A DNA stretch of 64,000 bases from Salinimicrobium sp035607535 (GTDB lineage: Bacteria; Bacteroidota; Bacteroidia; Flavobacteriales; Flavobacteriaceae): the NCBI RefSeq assembly GCF_035607535.1, contig NZ_JAYDZX010000006.1, forward strand, positions 124,001 to 188,000, written 5' to 3'. The notes below the pieces were generated by a model. The model was not told where the DNA came from, did no database searches, and saw only the letters and a list, made by a program, of their open reading frames with translations. The translations under genes were made by a program, and so were the position numbers. Of the stretch, positions 1 to 7,861 are shown piece by piece (the first letter of the stretch is position 1; every line of letters begins with the position of its first letter).

Positions 1-513
1 CTCCTGGAACTCGATGGCTATTGGTTCTGGTATATTTCGGCTTCAATTGTTCTGGCTTCTATAGGTATCGGCATTCTCTACTACCTTAAAAGGAGAAAAT
101 ATCCACAGGTCTTCTACCTTACAGTCGCTTTTATCTGCGGAATTATAGTCTTTGCCTTTCCCCTTTCCAATGCTTTTCTGAAGAATCCTCAGTTCCGGAA
201 TTTCGATGAGCTTCAGGAATTAGCTGAAGCTGAAGATTTTCAGGTTTATGAATACAAGGCTGAAACTCCTGAGATCATTTGGGAATATGGCGAACCTATT
301 CCGAAGCTGTACAGAAATGACTCCGAATTACCTTCGGAAGAAAGGTTTGGTGTGATCCTAAGGGAAAAAGATTCAGCTTTAATAGATACTCTAAAAAGGG
401 ATTTTGAGGTGCTCTCTTCAGAAAGATTTGACCTGAACTATGTCAACCCGGAAGCTTCGGGATATAAGGACAGGTTGATCAGGCAGTTTTACCTTTTGCA
501 GCGGAAGGACTAA
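1..513 (+). CDS. C-terminal part of a membrane glycosyltransferase-like protein (5' end outside window)
   Basis: The frame is open from the first base and ends in TAA, giving 170 residues with no start inside the window. The visible part has two hydrophobic segments (about residues 8-25 and 39-58, separated by a KRRK loop) followed by a soluble domain of about 110 residues ending in RQFYLLQRKD. This layout, membrane helices then a small extracytoplasmic C-terminal domain, fits ArnT/PMT-type (GT39/GT83) integral membrane glycosyltransferases. The catalytic N-terminal half is missing, so the function is inferred from architecture only. The last 35 bases overlap the convergent PAP2 gene, so both 3' ends share sequence. 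Confidence 0.55.
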   Translation, partial: LLELDGYWFWYISASIVLASIGIGILYYLKRRKYPQVFYLTVAFICGIIVFAFPLSNAFLKNPQFRNFDELQELAEAEDFQVYEYKAETPEIIWEYGEPIPKLYRNDSELPSEERFGVILREKDSALIDTLKRDFEVLSSERFDLNYVNPEASGYKDRLIRQFYLLQRKD

Positions 514-1069
514 AGTATTTCTTCAGCAATAACCGAAAAAGCCTGTAAAACAAAAACCCTATTACAATTCCAAAGATCCAGCCGGTGAGGATATCGCCGG
601 GATAGTGAACGCCAATGTAGATACGGCTATAAGAGACGAGCAGTCCCCATACAATGAGCACTGCAAAAATGTGCTTCCAGTAGTCCTTTAAGATCAATCC
701 CAGGAAAACCACCAATGCCGCTGAACTGGCCGCATGTGCAGAAAAATAGCCATACCTGCCGCACCGCACAGCTACAAAACGGGCATATTCCATAACCCCT
801 TCCTGCCTGCAGGGCCGCGGGCGCTGAAAAAAGTGCTTAAAAACATTGGAAAGCTGATCTGTGCAGGTGATCACCGCCGCTATAAGAACCAGGCTGAGTA
901 AAGTTTTCTTCCATCCTAAAGCCCGGTAGAGAAAGAAGACCAGCAGGGCGTAGAACGGTATAGAAGCAAACTTGTTGGTGATAAAATTCCAGAAATCATC
1001 CCAGGAAGGGTTTCCTAATTTGTTGAGAAACAGAAATATTTCCTGATCCAGTTCTACCAGCTGCTCCAT
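479..1069 (-). CDS. PAP2-superfamily membrane phosphatase
   Basis: A 196-residue integral membrane protein with the acid phosphatase signature in three blocks: K78 to RPRP (83-86), FSAHA (109-113, the PSGH-type block with H112) and SRIYIGVHYPGD (148-159, with the second histidine and the aspartate). About five or six hydrophobic helices surround them. Family members dephosphorylate lipid phosphates such as phosphatidic acid or undecaprenyl pyrophosphate with the active site facing the periplasm; the substrate cannot be read here. It is last in a tight minus-strand set after the MATE gene and a 75-residue gene. Its 3' end overlaps the convergent upstream gene by 35 bases. Confidence 0.9.
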   Translation of the reverse strand: MEQLVELDQEIFLFLNKLGNPSWDDFWNFITNKFASIPFYALLVFFLYRALGWKKTLLSLVLIAAVITCTDQLSNVFKHFFQRPRPCRQEGVMEYARFVAVRCGRYGYFSAHAASSAALVVFLGLILKDYWKHIFAVLIVWGLLVSYSRIYIGVHYPGDILTGWIFGIVIGFLFYRLFRLLLKKYFSPSAAKGKTA

Positions 1070-1072
1070 GTC

Positions 1073-1300
1073 TTAGTCCTCGTATCTCGAGATCTCGCGG
1101 TCATAGAAGTCGGTCGCCTGTTGAATAAGACCTTCGGCTTCAGAAGCGAGTTCCTTTTCATCGGCCGCATCAAAATCTTCCAGCCATTCTACCTCATCGT
1201 TCTCAAGGTTAAGAATAAAACGGGGATATTCGGTATGCACTATAAAAATAGCATCGGGATAATCTGTGTTATCACCAAGTAGAAATTTTGGAAAATCCAT
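1073..1300 (-). CDS. conserved small acidic hypothetical protein
   Basis: A 75-residue acidic soluble protein starting MDFPKFLLGDN; an in-frame GTG six bases upstream is less likely than this ATG. It has no signal peptide, membrane segment or motif that I can assign. It sits 3 bases upstream of the PAP2 gene and 8 bases downstream of the MATE gene, so the three are probably co-transcribed. Composition matches small uncharacterised proteins common in Flavobacteriia (from memory, not searched). No function can be proposed. Confidence 0.75.
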   Translation of the reverse strand: MDFPKFLLGDNTDYPDAIFIVHTEYPRFILNLENDEVEWLEDFDAADEKELASEAEGLIQQATDFYDREISRYED

Positions 1301-1308
1301 AGTCACTT

Positions 1309-2688
1309 TTATATTTTGCTCCCTTCCGGCTCGCCCGAAGTGCCTGCCGTAATGAGTAATTTTTTACTTAAATAATTGAATCGAAGATACAACATTAAAG
1401 CAGATGCGCTAAGCCCGGCCAGTAATCCCAGCCAGATTCCCATACTTCCAAGAGCCGATTCTTTTCCCAGATACCAGGAGACGGGAAATCCTATGATCCA
1501 ATAAGCAATGAAACAGATGAGGGTGGGGAATTTCACATCCTGCAGACCTCTTAGCGCCCCCAGTATCACTACCTGCATCCCATCACTTAACTGAAATAAA
1601 GCTGCTATAATTAGTAATTGAGCTGCCAGTAAGATCACTTCCACGTTGTCAATATAGAGAGTTGGCAACCAGTCTTTGAGCAGGATAAAACCTACTGCAA
1701 ATACTGCTTCGATTAGGAAAACCAGCAAAAAAGTGGAAAAGGCTATCCGCCGTAACTCAGAATAATTCCCTTTTCCCTTCTGGTTTCCTACTCTTATTGT
1801 TGCCGTCACTCCCAGCCCCACAGCCACCATAAAGGTCATGGAGGCCAGATTGAGTGCAATTTGATTTGCTGCCTGCGGATTAGTTCCTAAAGTACCGGCA
1901 AGAAAAACTGTTGCGGTAAAGATCGCCACTTCAAACAGCATCTGCAAAGCAGTTGGAAAACCCAAAGCAAATAACCTCTTAAAAATGTCAATTTTAACCA
2001 GTTCTTTTCGGGACCATTCAAAATACTTCCGGAATTTTTTCTTTCTTCTTAAGATCTCCCAAACAAACCACAGCATAAAAAATCTTGAAATAAGAGTTCC
2101 CCTGGCCGCGCCTTCCAGCTCGAGCCGTGGAAAAATCCAGATCCCATAGATGAGCAGGTAATTAAACACCACATTTACCACATTGGCTATTAGTGTAGCA
2201 TACATAGCATAGCGGGTTTGGGAAAGACCATCGGCAAACTGTTTGTAAGCCTGGAAAATCATTAGCGGGATCATAGAAAAAGCTACTATCTCCAGGTATG
2301 GAATTGCCAGGTCCACAACTTCTGGCGGTTGATCGAGGTGGTAAAGTATGGGTTTAGCCAGTAACAGCAGGATAAACAGGAATAGTCCATTGATCCCGCA
2401 CATAATGATACCGTGATGGAAATAGCTTTTGCCGGTCTCGATGTCTCCTGCTCCATCGGCTTCAGCGATCAAAGGCGTAATGGCAAAAGAGAACCCAATC
2501 CCCAAAGACAGGGCTATAAAAACTAGGCTGTTCCCCAGGGAAACAGCTGCAAGTGGCGCGGCTCCCAGTTGCCCTACCATGATGTTATCGGCCAGGCCAA
2601 CCATCACATGCCCCAATTGCCCAAGCATCACAGGGTAAGCGATGTTAAGGTTCTTACTAAATTCTTTTGTGTAGGCAGTGAGCTGCAA
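1309..2688 (-). CDS. MATE family efflux transporter
   Basis: A 459-residue protein with about 12 predicted transmembrane helices and the N-terminal pattern IAYPVMLGQLGHVMVGLADNIMVGQLG typical of NorM/DinF-type MATE exporters, which expel cationic drugs or metabolites using an ion gradient. Full length for the family. The start is a TTG (MQLTAYTKEF); no ATG lies upstream and the next Met is already inside the first helix. A TATCTTTG promoter box lies about 20 bases upstream. First gene of the MATE, 75-residue protein, PAP2 cluster. Substrate unknown. Confidence 0.92.
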   Translation of the reverse strand: MQLTAYTKEFSKNLNIAYPVMLGQLGHVMVGLADNIMVGQLGAAPLAAVSLGNSLVFIALSLGIGFSFAITPLIAEADGAGDIETGKSYFHHGIIMCGINGLFLFILLLLAKPILYHLDQPPEVVDLAIPYLEIVAFSMIPLMIFQAYKQFADGLSQTRYAMYATLIANVVNVVFNYLLIYGIWIFPRLELEGAARGTLISRFFMLWFVWEILRRKKKFRKYFEWSRKELVKIDIFKRLFALGFPTALQMLFEVAIFTATVFLAGTLGTNPQAANQIALNLASMTFMVAVGLGVTATIRVGNQKGKGNYSELRRIAFSTFLLVFLIEAVFAVGFILLKDWLPTLYIDNVEVILLAAQLLIIAALFQLSDGMQVVILGALRGLQDVKFPTLICFIAYWIIGFPVSWYLGKESALGSMGIWLGLLAGLSASALMLYLRFNYLSKKLLITAGTSGEPEGSKI

Positions 2689-2707
2689 GCCTTGAAGTTT
2701 AAGGCTG

Positions 2708-2739
2708 CAAAGATAGAAAGTTTAATTGCCGGGAAACAA
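2708..2739 (-). promoter_or_regulatory. promoter of the MATE cluster
   Basis: On the minus strand TTG is followed after 21 bases by TATCTTTG (2708-2715), matching the Bacteroidota -33/-7 pattern TTG...TAnnTTTG. The upstream TTG lies between the arms of the hairpin at 2725-2750 that follows the M28 peptidase gene, so the promoter and terminator overlap physically. Confidence 0.6.
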
Positions 2740-2750
2740 AGCCCGGCAAT
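2725..2750 (-). terminator. hairpin after the M28 peptidase gene
   Basis: Nine-base arms ATTGCCGGG (2725-2733) and CCCGGCAAT (2742-2750) are separated by 8 bases, directly 3' of the M28 stop codon. The minus-strand tail is only weakly T-rich, so termination efficiency is uncertain. Confidence 0.55.
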
Positions 2751-2755
2751 TCTTT

Positions 2756-4171
2756 TTATTTCAGGATCTCGGGATCGTTCTGAATGCCATCAAAACCATA
2801 TTTATCAACCAGGTAAACCAGGGAAGCCATAGTAGCTGCGCCCAATTCCAGTTCCCGTTTATTCACGGCGTCAAAAGTATCTGTAGCAGCATGGTGATGA
2901 TCAAAATAACGTTGAGAATCAGGACGGAGACCGGCGAGAACTGTACTTCCATTTTTCAACGGCCCGATATCTGCACCGCTACTACCTCTCGCGAAATAAT
3001 GAATAAGATAGGGCTCAAAATGGGGTTTCCAGCTCTGGATCTTTTCGAATTGAGAATCGCGGGCATCAAAAGAAAATCCGCGGGGCGTAAAACCTCCGGC
3101 ATCACTTTCTAAAGCGAAGATGTGATTTTCCTTGTTCTTCCCGGCAATTTCGGCGTATTTATTTCCGCCTCTAAGACCATTTTCCTCATTCATAAAGAGA
3201 ACTACCCGAATTGTCCTTTTTGGTCTGATCCCGGTTTCTTTGAAAAGCCTCAAAACTTCCATAGACTGTACCACCCCGGCGCCATCATCGTGTGAACCAT
3301 CCCCCACATCCCAGGAATCAAGGTGACCTCCTACTACAATGATTTCTTCGGGGCGCTCACTTCCTTTGATCTCGCCAATTACGTTGTATGATTCCACATC
3401 CTCGAAGTTCCGGCAGTTCATCTTATAGTAAAAATCAAGATCCTTGTTCAGCTTTAGCATCCCACTAAGGTATTCAGCATCTTTTGTGCTTATTGCAGCC
3501 GCAGGGATCCTTTTATCATTTGGCAGGTCTCCGTAGCTCATAGAGCCGGTATGAGGATAATCATCAATTTTATGTGAAAGGGAACGAACGATCACCCCTG
3601 CCGCACCGTATTTGGCAGCTTCGGCCGCACCCGAATATCGCTGATCCACACAACCTCCGTAAGCCTCAAAGGTATGGATGAGATCTGCACGCATGGGTCG
3701 GTTGAAAAAGACTATCTTTCCTTCAATCTGCTCCCTGCCGTACCTTGCAAGGTCTTCAATCCCCTGCACTTCGATCACCTTTGCCCGCAGGCCGGTATCG
3801 GGCGTCGCGACTGAACCACCCAAAGCAAGGATGTTGACTGTATTGGAAGGACCACCAGGAGTTTGCACATAGGCGTATTCGGGATTACCACGAGTCCACT
3901 TTGGAACCATCACCGGCTGTAACCACACCCGGTCCAACCCAAGTTTTTCTAATTCAGCTTTAGTGTACTCCACAGCACGCTGTGCATTCACAGAACCAGA
4001 CAGCCGACCTCCAATGTTGTTTGAAAGATGATCAAGCCAGGCATAGCTCTGGCCATTGAGCAGGGACATATCGTAAAGCTTTCTAAGAGTCAGGGAATCA
4101 TGTTGACTGGTAGATTGAGCGATGGTATTCATTGAACATAAGACAACAAAAAGGGCTATAATTTTTTTCAT
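2756..4171 (-). CDS. secreted M28 family zinc aminopeptidase
   Basis: A 471-residue exported peptidase starting at MKKIIALFVVLCSMNTIAQ, a clear signal peptide; an open extension of 14 residues upstream is not used because it would bury the signal. Zinc-binding features of clan MH are visible: GGHLDSWD (H283), the DDGAG pair (D295/D296), the catalytic EE pair (329/330), ESDAGG (D357) and a final histidine in HHHAATDT. A PA-type insert occupies roughly residues 130-240. Relatives are aminopeptidases or plasma glutamate carboxypeptidase-like enzymes. It probably degrades peptides in the periplasm or outside the cell. A separate transcription unit with its own promoter at 4192-4223. Confidence 0.92.
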   Translation of the reverse strand: MKKIIALFVVLCSMNTIAQSTSQHDSLTLRKLYDMSLLNGQSYAWLDHLSNNIGGRLSGSVNAQRAVEYTKAELEKLGLDRVWLQPVMVPKWTRGNPEYAYVQTPGGPSNTVNILALGGSVATPDTGLRAKVIEVQGIEDLARYGREQIEGKIVFFNRPMRADLIHTFEAYGGCVDQRYSGAAEAAKYGAAGVIVRSLSHKIDDYPHTGSMSYGDLPNDKRIPAAAISTKDAEYLSGMLKLNKDLDFYYKMNCRNFEDVESYNVIGEIKGSERPEEIIVVGGHLDSWDVGDGSHDDGAGVVQSMEVLRLFKETGIRPKRTIRVVLFMNEENGLRGGNKYAEIAGKNKENHIFALESDAGGFTPRGFSFDARDSQFEKIQSWKPHFEPYLIHYFARGSSGADIGPLKNGSTVLAGLRPDSQRYFDHHHAATDTFDAVNKRELELGAATMASLVYLVDKYGFDGIQNDPEILK

Positions 4172-4191
4172 AAGACTTTGATAAGGAAAAA

Positions 4192-4223
4192 CAAATGTAA
4201 AAAACCATTCCAAACCGGTTCAA
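4192..4223 (-). promoter_or_regulatory. promoter of the M28 peptidase gene
   Basis: Minus-strand TTG, a 21-base spacer, then TACATTTG (4192-4199), about 20 bases before the ATG at 4171. The -33 TTG falls inside the imperfect palindrome at 4219-4241. Confidence 0.6.
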
Positions 4224-4241
4224 AAATGACATTTCTTTGAA
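4219..4241. repeat. imperfect copy of the dispersed palindrome
   Basis: TTCAAAAATG and a central A are followed by CATTTCTTTGAA: the same left arm as the 19-bp palindrome TCAAAAATGNCATTTTTGA but with a changed right arm. It lies between the divergent M28 and GNAT-like genes and overlaps the M28 promoter. Confidence 0.6.
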
Positions 4242-4340
4242 CAAATTTTTTCAAACTGAAAAATATCGCAGCAAATATTCCTTTTTGCCGGAAGTTTAAC
4301 TGCATTCAATTTTCTATCTTTCCGAAAAATTTTCAGCCCC

Positions 4341-4931
4341 TTGAATAAGCAGCAAATAATCGAAAACGTCTCCACTCTACTACAGGAAATTCCAACTTCA
4401 ATGGAGATCGTTAAGGATGATTCCAAGAAAGAGAAAAGATTCCGTTACCTGGCAAAGTACATGGTAGAAAAAGCCATAGAAAAGGATGCTCTTATTACTT
4501 CTCCCGATGGAAAGGGAATAGCAATACTCTTTAAAACCAATAGCAAGGACAAAAATTTTTGGAAAGATCTCATTATGGACCTTAAGCTTGCCTGGAATGT
4601 TACAGGTATCCAAAAAGGTTTAAAGGCTATGAAGGTACAGGAGTATGTTAAGGCACAGCGTCCAAAAGAAGGTGATTACCTATACTGCTGGTTCTGGGGA
4701 ATTCTTAGTGATGCCCGGGGTAGTGATGACGCCAAAACGGCTTATGATATGAAAAACCAGTTCTTTGCCATTGCCAAAGACCTGCAACTTCCTATTTATG
4801 CCGAGACCAGGATTAGACGAATAAGTCTTGCCTATAGACGTTATGGCTTTGAACTATTCAATGAGTGGGATCATCCAAGTGGGGATAAAATGTATTTTCT
4901 CCGGTATTTTCCACCGCCCAGGGAACAGTAG
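4341..4931 (+). CDS. GNAT-like N-acetyltransferase family protein
   Basis: A 196-residue soluble protein starting from TTG (MNKQQIIENVS); no upstream in-frame ATG exists, and a weak TATCTTTC box ends 18 bases upstream. The C-terminal block around LPIYAETRIRRISLAYRRYGFELFNEW resembles GNAT motif B, where a conserved Tyr and Gly-Phe follow the acetyl-CoA site. The N-terminal helical part is not diagnostic. If correct it would acetylate a small molecule or protein with acetyl-CoA. The acyl-CoA loop (Q/RxxGxG/A) is not clear, so the assignment is tentative. Monocistronic, between a divergent peptidase and a convergent kinase gene. Confidence 0.65.
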   Translation: MNKQQIIENVSTLLQEIPTSMEIVKDDSKKEKRFRYLAKYMVEKAIEKDALITSPDGKGIAILFKTNSKDKNFWKDLIMDLKLAWNVTGIQKGLKAMKVQEYVKAQRPKEGDYLYCWFWGILSDARGSDDAKTAYDMKNQFFAIAKDLQLPIYAETRIRRISLAYRRYGFELFNEWDHPSGDKMYFLRYFPPPREQ

Positions 4932-4949
4932 AAAACCTGTGGAATTATC

Positions 4950-6875
4950 TTAAGATTTAAAAGGGATAAAGAATTCAGCCTTTACTCCTTTTTCTGCAGT
5001 TTCAAAAATGGCGTTTCCTTTAATGGTTTTAAGTCGGTCCTTAAGATTTTTGATGCCATTTCCATTTTCCAGCACCTTTTGCTCTGCTCCTACACCGTTA
5101 TCTGAATAGCTGATCTTTATTTGTTTCCCTTCTTTAGAGAACACAAGAGCTACAAGTTTTGCCTGACTATGTTTTTTCATATTGACCACCATCTCCTGAA
5201 GGACTCTGTAGACCACGATCTTTTTTTCGGCCTCTAATTTATTCCAGTTTATAGTGTCTTCCCCTCTAATAATAAGTTTTGTTCCCGCAGGTACGGTTCC
5301 TGAAAGCATATTCAGCAACCCTTTTAGAAATTCGGCTCCGGTAACGATTTCACTGTTTTCTCTCGAGAAATCACGGGTACGCTGATAGATCCTCTCCAGT
5401 TTATCGATCATGGGCGAAGGTGCAACTGGTTCCAGAGAACTCATTACGTGGTAAATATCATTGGCCAATTCATCGTGTATCCTCCTGGATATCCTACTCT
5501 CTGTGCGATAAATTTGTTTCACCTTCTCTTTCCTGCCTCGCTGCCTGAAATAATAGTAAAGTCCAACAGAAAAAAGCAGGATAACAAGAGCTGTAAGAGA
5601 AGCTATAATATTGCTGGTTCTCAACTTCTCCGATCTCAAGGTTTGTGTGAGATTTTCAGCTTTTAAAAGATTGATCTGTTGTTCCTTTCGTTCCTCATCA
5701 AATCTTATCTTGGCGAATTGGTACTTGAGTCTTACATTGGCTTCTTTTAGGCTGTCACTCAAGAAAAGATATCGCTCTACGTACTCATCCTCCTCCTTGC
5801 CCTCTGTAAGAGGAATAAGCCGGCTAAGGGCTTCAACCTCTGCTGCAGGATTGGACAGCGACTTTGCCACTTCCAGGTACCTTTTAGCGTAAAACCGGGA
5901 CAATTCAGGATCTTTATTCCGGTAAAAATCGGACAGGTGGGAATAACTGGCGAGGGTTCCTTCCCTATCTCCAATTTCCTGTCTTTGCTCCAGTGCCTTT
6001 AGCATGACCTTATCGGCTTTACAGGTAGAATCCTGTAGCCATCGCATGAATGCATAATTGTCCCTAAACCTTATTTGAGAACTCTCACTGGCTTCATCAG
6101 AATTTATTATCTCCCGAAAGATCCTCGTGGCCTCTGAATAGTTCTCCTGATTCTTGTAAAGAAGGGCGATATTGTGCAGATAGCTGAGACTGTCCTTACG
6201 ATCAACCGCATATTTCAAGGCGTTTTGATATTCCTTAAGCGCTTCTGAATATAATCTTTGCTCACCATAAGAAAGTCCCAGGACATTATAAGCCGAACTC
6301 ACGTAGTGTGGATCCCTTTCTTCATCAAGAAATTTAAGAGCCTCTATTGCAGATTCCTGGCTCCCTGCATAATCCCCATAACCCAATTGGGCATTAGCCA
6401 TATCCAGTGATCGTCTCCCTGCCAAAGCACTATCTCCATACTTTAAGTAAAGATTACGCGAGTAATAAGCCGTTCTAAATTGCTCTTCCGGATTCACTTT
6501 GCGGAAAGACCATGACTTCCTGTAATATCCTTTGGCCATGTAAAAAAGATCTCCCTGAAATTCTGCAGCCGAGATTAAACTGTCGATCCAAAAATCAACA
6601 CTGTCTTCTATTCCTAACCGCGAATAAGCATAAATCTTCCCATCCAGAAGTGCAACCAGCGAAGAATCTTTTTTGTCTTTTACTGCTGCTAAACCTTTAT
6701 TATAAAGCTCTAGCTTCGCTTCAATATCTGCCGTATCAAGGCCTAACAAATAATAATGTCCCGCGGAGCCCGGTTCGGGAGTAACAGGGAGTTTCTTACT
6801 TCCCTCACCTCCACAACCAATTAGAAACGTGAGGCACACCAGGAAAAGAAAAGAGATTTCGGCAGCCTTTTTCAT
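4950..6875 (-). CDS. TPR-containing sensor histidine kinase with lipoprotein-type signal
   Basis: A 641-residue kinase. MKKAAEISFLFLVCLTFLIGCGG carries a lipobox (LIGC, Cys21), so I start at this Met rather than 24 residues upstream. Residues about 50-390 are TPR-like helical repeats, followed by a coiled coil, a transmembrane helix (about 423-443), a HisKA_3-like phosphoacceptor region with H467 in RRIHDELANDIY, and an HATPase_c domain with N565, DNGVG (592-596) and GNGIKNL (605-611). This is the NarL-type kinase family, with a sensor probably in the periplasm. No response regulator is next to it, so its partner is encoded elsewhere. Confidence 0.85.
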   Translation of the reverse strand: MKKAAEISFLFLVCLTFLIGCGGEGSKKLPVTPEPGSAGHYYLLGLDTADIEAKLELYNKGLAAVKDKKDSSLVALLDGKIYAYSRLGIEDSVDFWIDSLISAAEFQGDLFYMAKGYYRKSWSFRKVNPEEQFRTAYYSRNLYLKYGDSALAGRRSLDMANAQLGYGDYAGSQESAIEALKFLDEERDPHYVSSAYNVLGLSYGEQRLYSEALKEYQNALKYAVDRKDSLSYLHNIALLYKNQENYSEATRIFREIINSDEASESSQIRFRDNYAFMRWLQDSTCKADKVMLKALEQRQEIGDREGTLASYSHLSDFYRNKDPELSRFYAKRYLEVAKSLSNPAAEVEALSRLIPLTEGKEEDEYVERYLFLSDSLKEANVRLKYQFAKIRFDEERKEQQINLLKAENLTQTLRSEKLRTSNIIASLTALVILLFSVGLYYYFRQRGRKEKVKQIYRTESRISRRIHDELANDIYHVMSSLEPVAPSPMIDKLERIYQRTRDFSRENSEIVTGAEFLKGLLNMLSGTVPAGTKLIIRGEDTINWNKLEAEKKIVVYRVLQEMVVNMKKHSQAKLVALVFSKEGKQIKISYSDNGVGAEQKVLENGNGIKNLKDRLKTIKGNAIFETAEKGVKAEFFIPFKS

Positions 6876-7258
6876 GAACACAAAATTAAGAAAAAGCATT
6901 AACAAAGCTTTAGGATATTTCGAAAAATAACGGCAAAATTCTGCCATTTTGGAGGTAATGACGCGGAATTATCAGAAGTCTTAATCAATTTACGGGGATA
7001 ATGCAAAGCCCGGTAATATAATTTCCTATTGCTCAGTATAAGATGAAACAGAATGACCTGTGATTATGACTCTTGTTGATGATAAATTATACTCTACGAT
7101 CATAAGTTTTTTCCTTTTTCACAGGGATAGGCTAAAAATAAGTTAAACAAAAACGCCATTAATGATTGAAAAAACGCCCTTTAATATCTTTGACAAACAG
7201 CCACTTCATTAATTTTACCCGGATTTGCTTCCGGAATTAACCTTATAACATTACTGCC
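6876..7258. other. AT-rich intergenic region between kinase and small gene
   Basis: A 383-base divergent spacer. It contains the promoter for the 58-residue gene (7166-7192). I see no RNA gene or stable hairpin in 6950-7160; this part is AT-rich and otherwise featureless by eye. Confidence 0.5.
7166..7192 (+). promoter_or_regulatory. promoter of the 58-residue gene
   Basis: TTG (7166-7168), a 16-base spacer and TATCTTTG (7185-7192) form a good Bacteroidota-type promoter, 67 bases upstream of an ATG with a short open frame. Confidence 0.6.
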
Positions 7259-7435
7259 ATGGCCGACAAAAAGATTTTATGGAACAGGATCGGAAGAGGA
7301 TATTCTTCCCCTGAAAATTCAGAATCAACAAAAGAAACCACAAGAAAGGATTGGGGATATACAGACCAATACCGCCGAATGATGCAACGTGATTTTCGTA
7401 AGAAAAGAAGTTCAGAAATAGAAAAGGAAATATAG
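7259..7435 (+). CDS. small basic hypothetical protein (58 aa)
   Basis: ATG to TAG encodes 58 residues beginning MADKKILWNRIGRGYSS and ending SSEIEKEI. It is charged and hydrophilic, with no signal or membrane segment, and includes a TRKDWGYTDQYRRMMQRDFRKKR stretch split over residues 28-50 that is rich in Arg and Lys. Support for it being real comes from a promoter match upstream and a hairpin downstream (7483-7511), with codon use that looks ordinary for this genome. No family is recognised; an RNA- or ribosome-associated role would be speculation. Confidence 0.6.
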   Translation: MADKKILWNRIGRGYSSPENSESTKETTRKDWGYTDQYRRMMQRDFRKKRSSEIEKEI

Positions 7436-7482
7436 AAATTTGAAAACTTTAAAGGTGTAAACCTTTTAGAACAACAACAAAG

Positions 7483-7511
7483 AAGGGCAGGAAGTCACCA
7501 CTCCTGCCCTT
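7483..7511 (-). terminator. hairpin between the small gene and clpS
   Basis: AAGGGCAGG (7483-7491) pairs with CCTGCCCTT (7503-7511); an inner AGT/ACT pairing closes the loop. It lies 3' of both convergent genes and may serve either direction. Confidence 0.7.
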
Positions 7512-7535
7512 TCCATATATTATTCCCTGAAGTTT

Positions 7536-7811
7536 TTAAACTATCTCGGCCGTTAAACCTTCTTCCAAAAGTTTTCCACATCTTGGTTCCAGATCTTTAT
7601 AGGTGCCGGTTTTTACCGTACACTTGCCTTTGTAATGCACCAGCAAAGAACATTGTTCGGCTTGCTCGGGGGTGTGGTCACACGCAATGATCAGCGTTTC
7701 TATAACGTGGTCAAAGGTGTTATAGTCGTCATTATACAGAACGATCTCATGCAGTTTTGATTCCTTGCTCTCTACCTTCTTCTTCTCAAGAACTTCTTCT
7801 TGTGTACTCAT
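7536..7811 (-). CDS. clpS: ATP-dependent Clp protease adaptor ClpS
   Basis: A 91-residue protein with the ClpS fold signature: LYNDDYNTFDHVIETL, where the NDDxxTF block binds N-degron substrates, and ACDHTPEQAEQCSLLVHYKGKCTVKTG. ClpS delivers proteins with destabilising N-terminal residues to ClpAP. I start at the ATG of MSTQEEVLEKKK; a TTG two codons upstream is also open. It is 50 bases downstream of prmA on the same strand, an arrangement I recall as common in Flavobacteriia. Confidence 0.95.
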   Translation of the reverse strand: MSTQEEVLEKKKVESKESKLHEIVLYNDDYNTFDHVIETLIIACDHTPEQAEQCSLLVHYKGKCTVKTGTYKDLEPRCGKLLEEGLTAEIV

Positions 7812-7861
7812 AATCAATCATTTTCAATGGAAAAACAGGGCTTAAATATAACAATTTCTTT

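Noticed and set aside
6950..7160. Possible riboswitch in the AT-rich spacer
   Set aside because: No recognised aptamer core or stable multi-stem structure could be seen.
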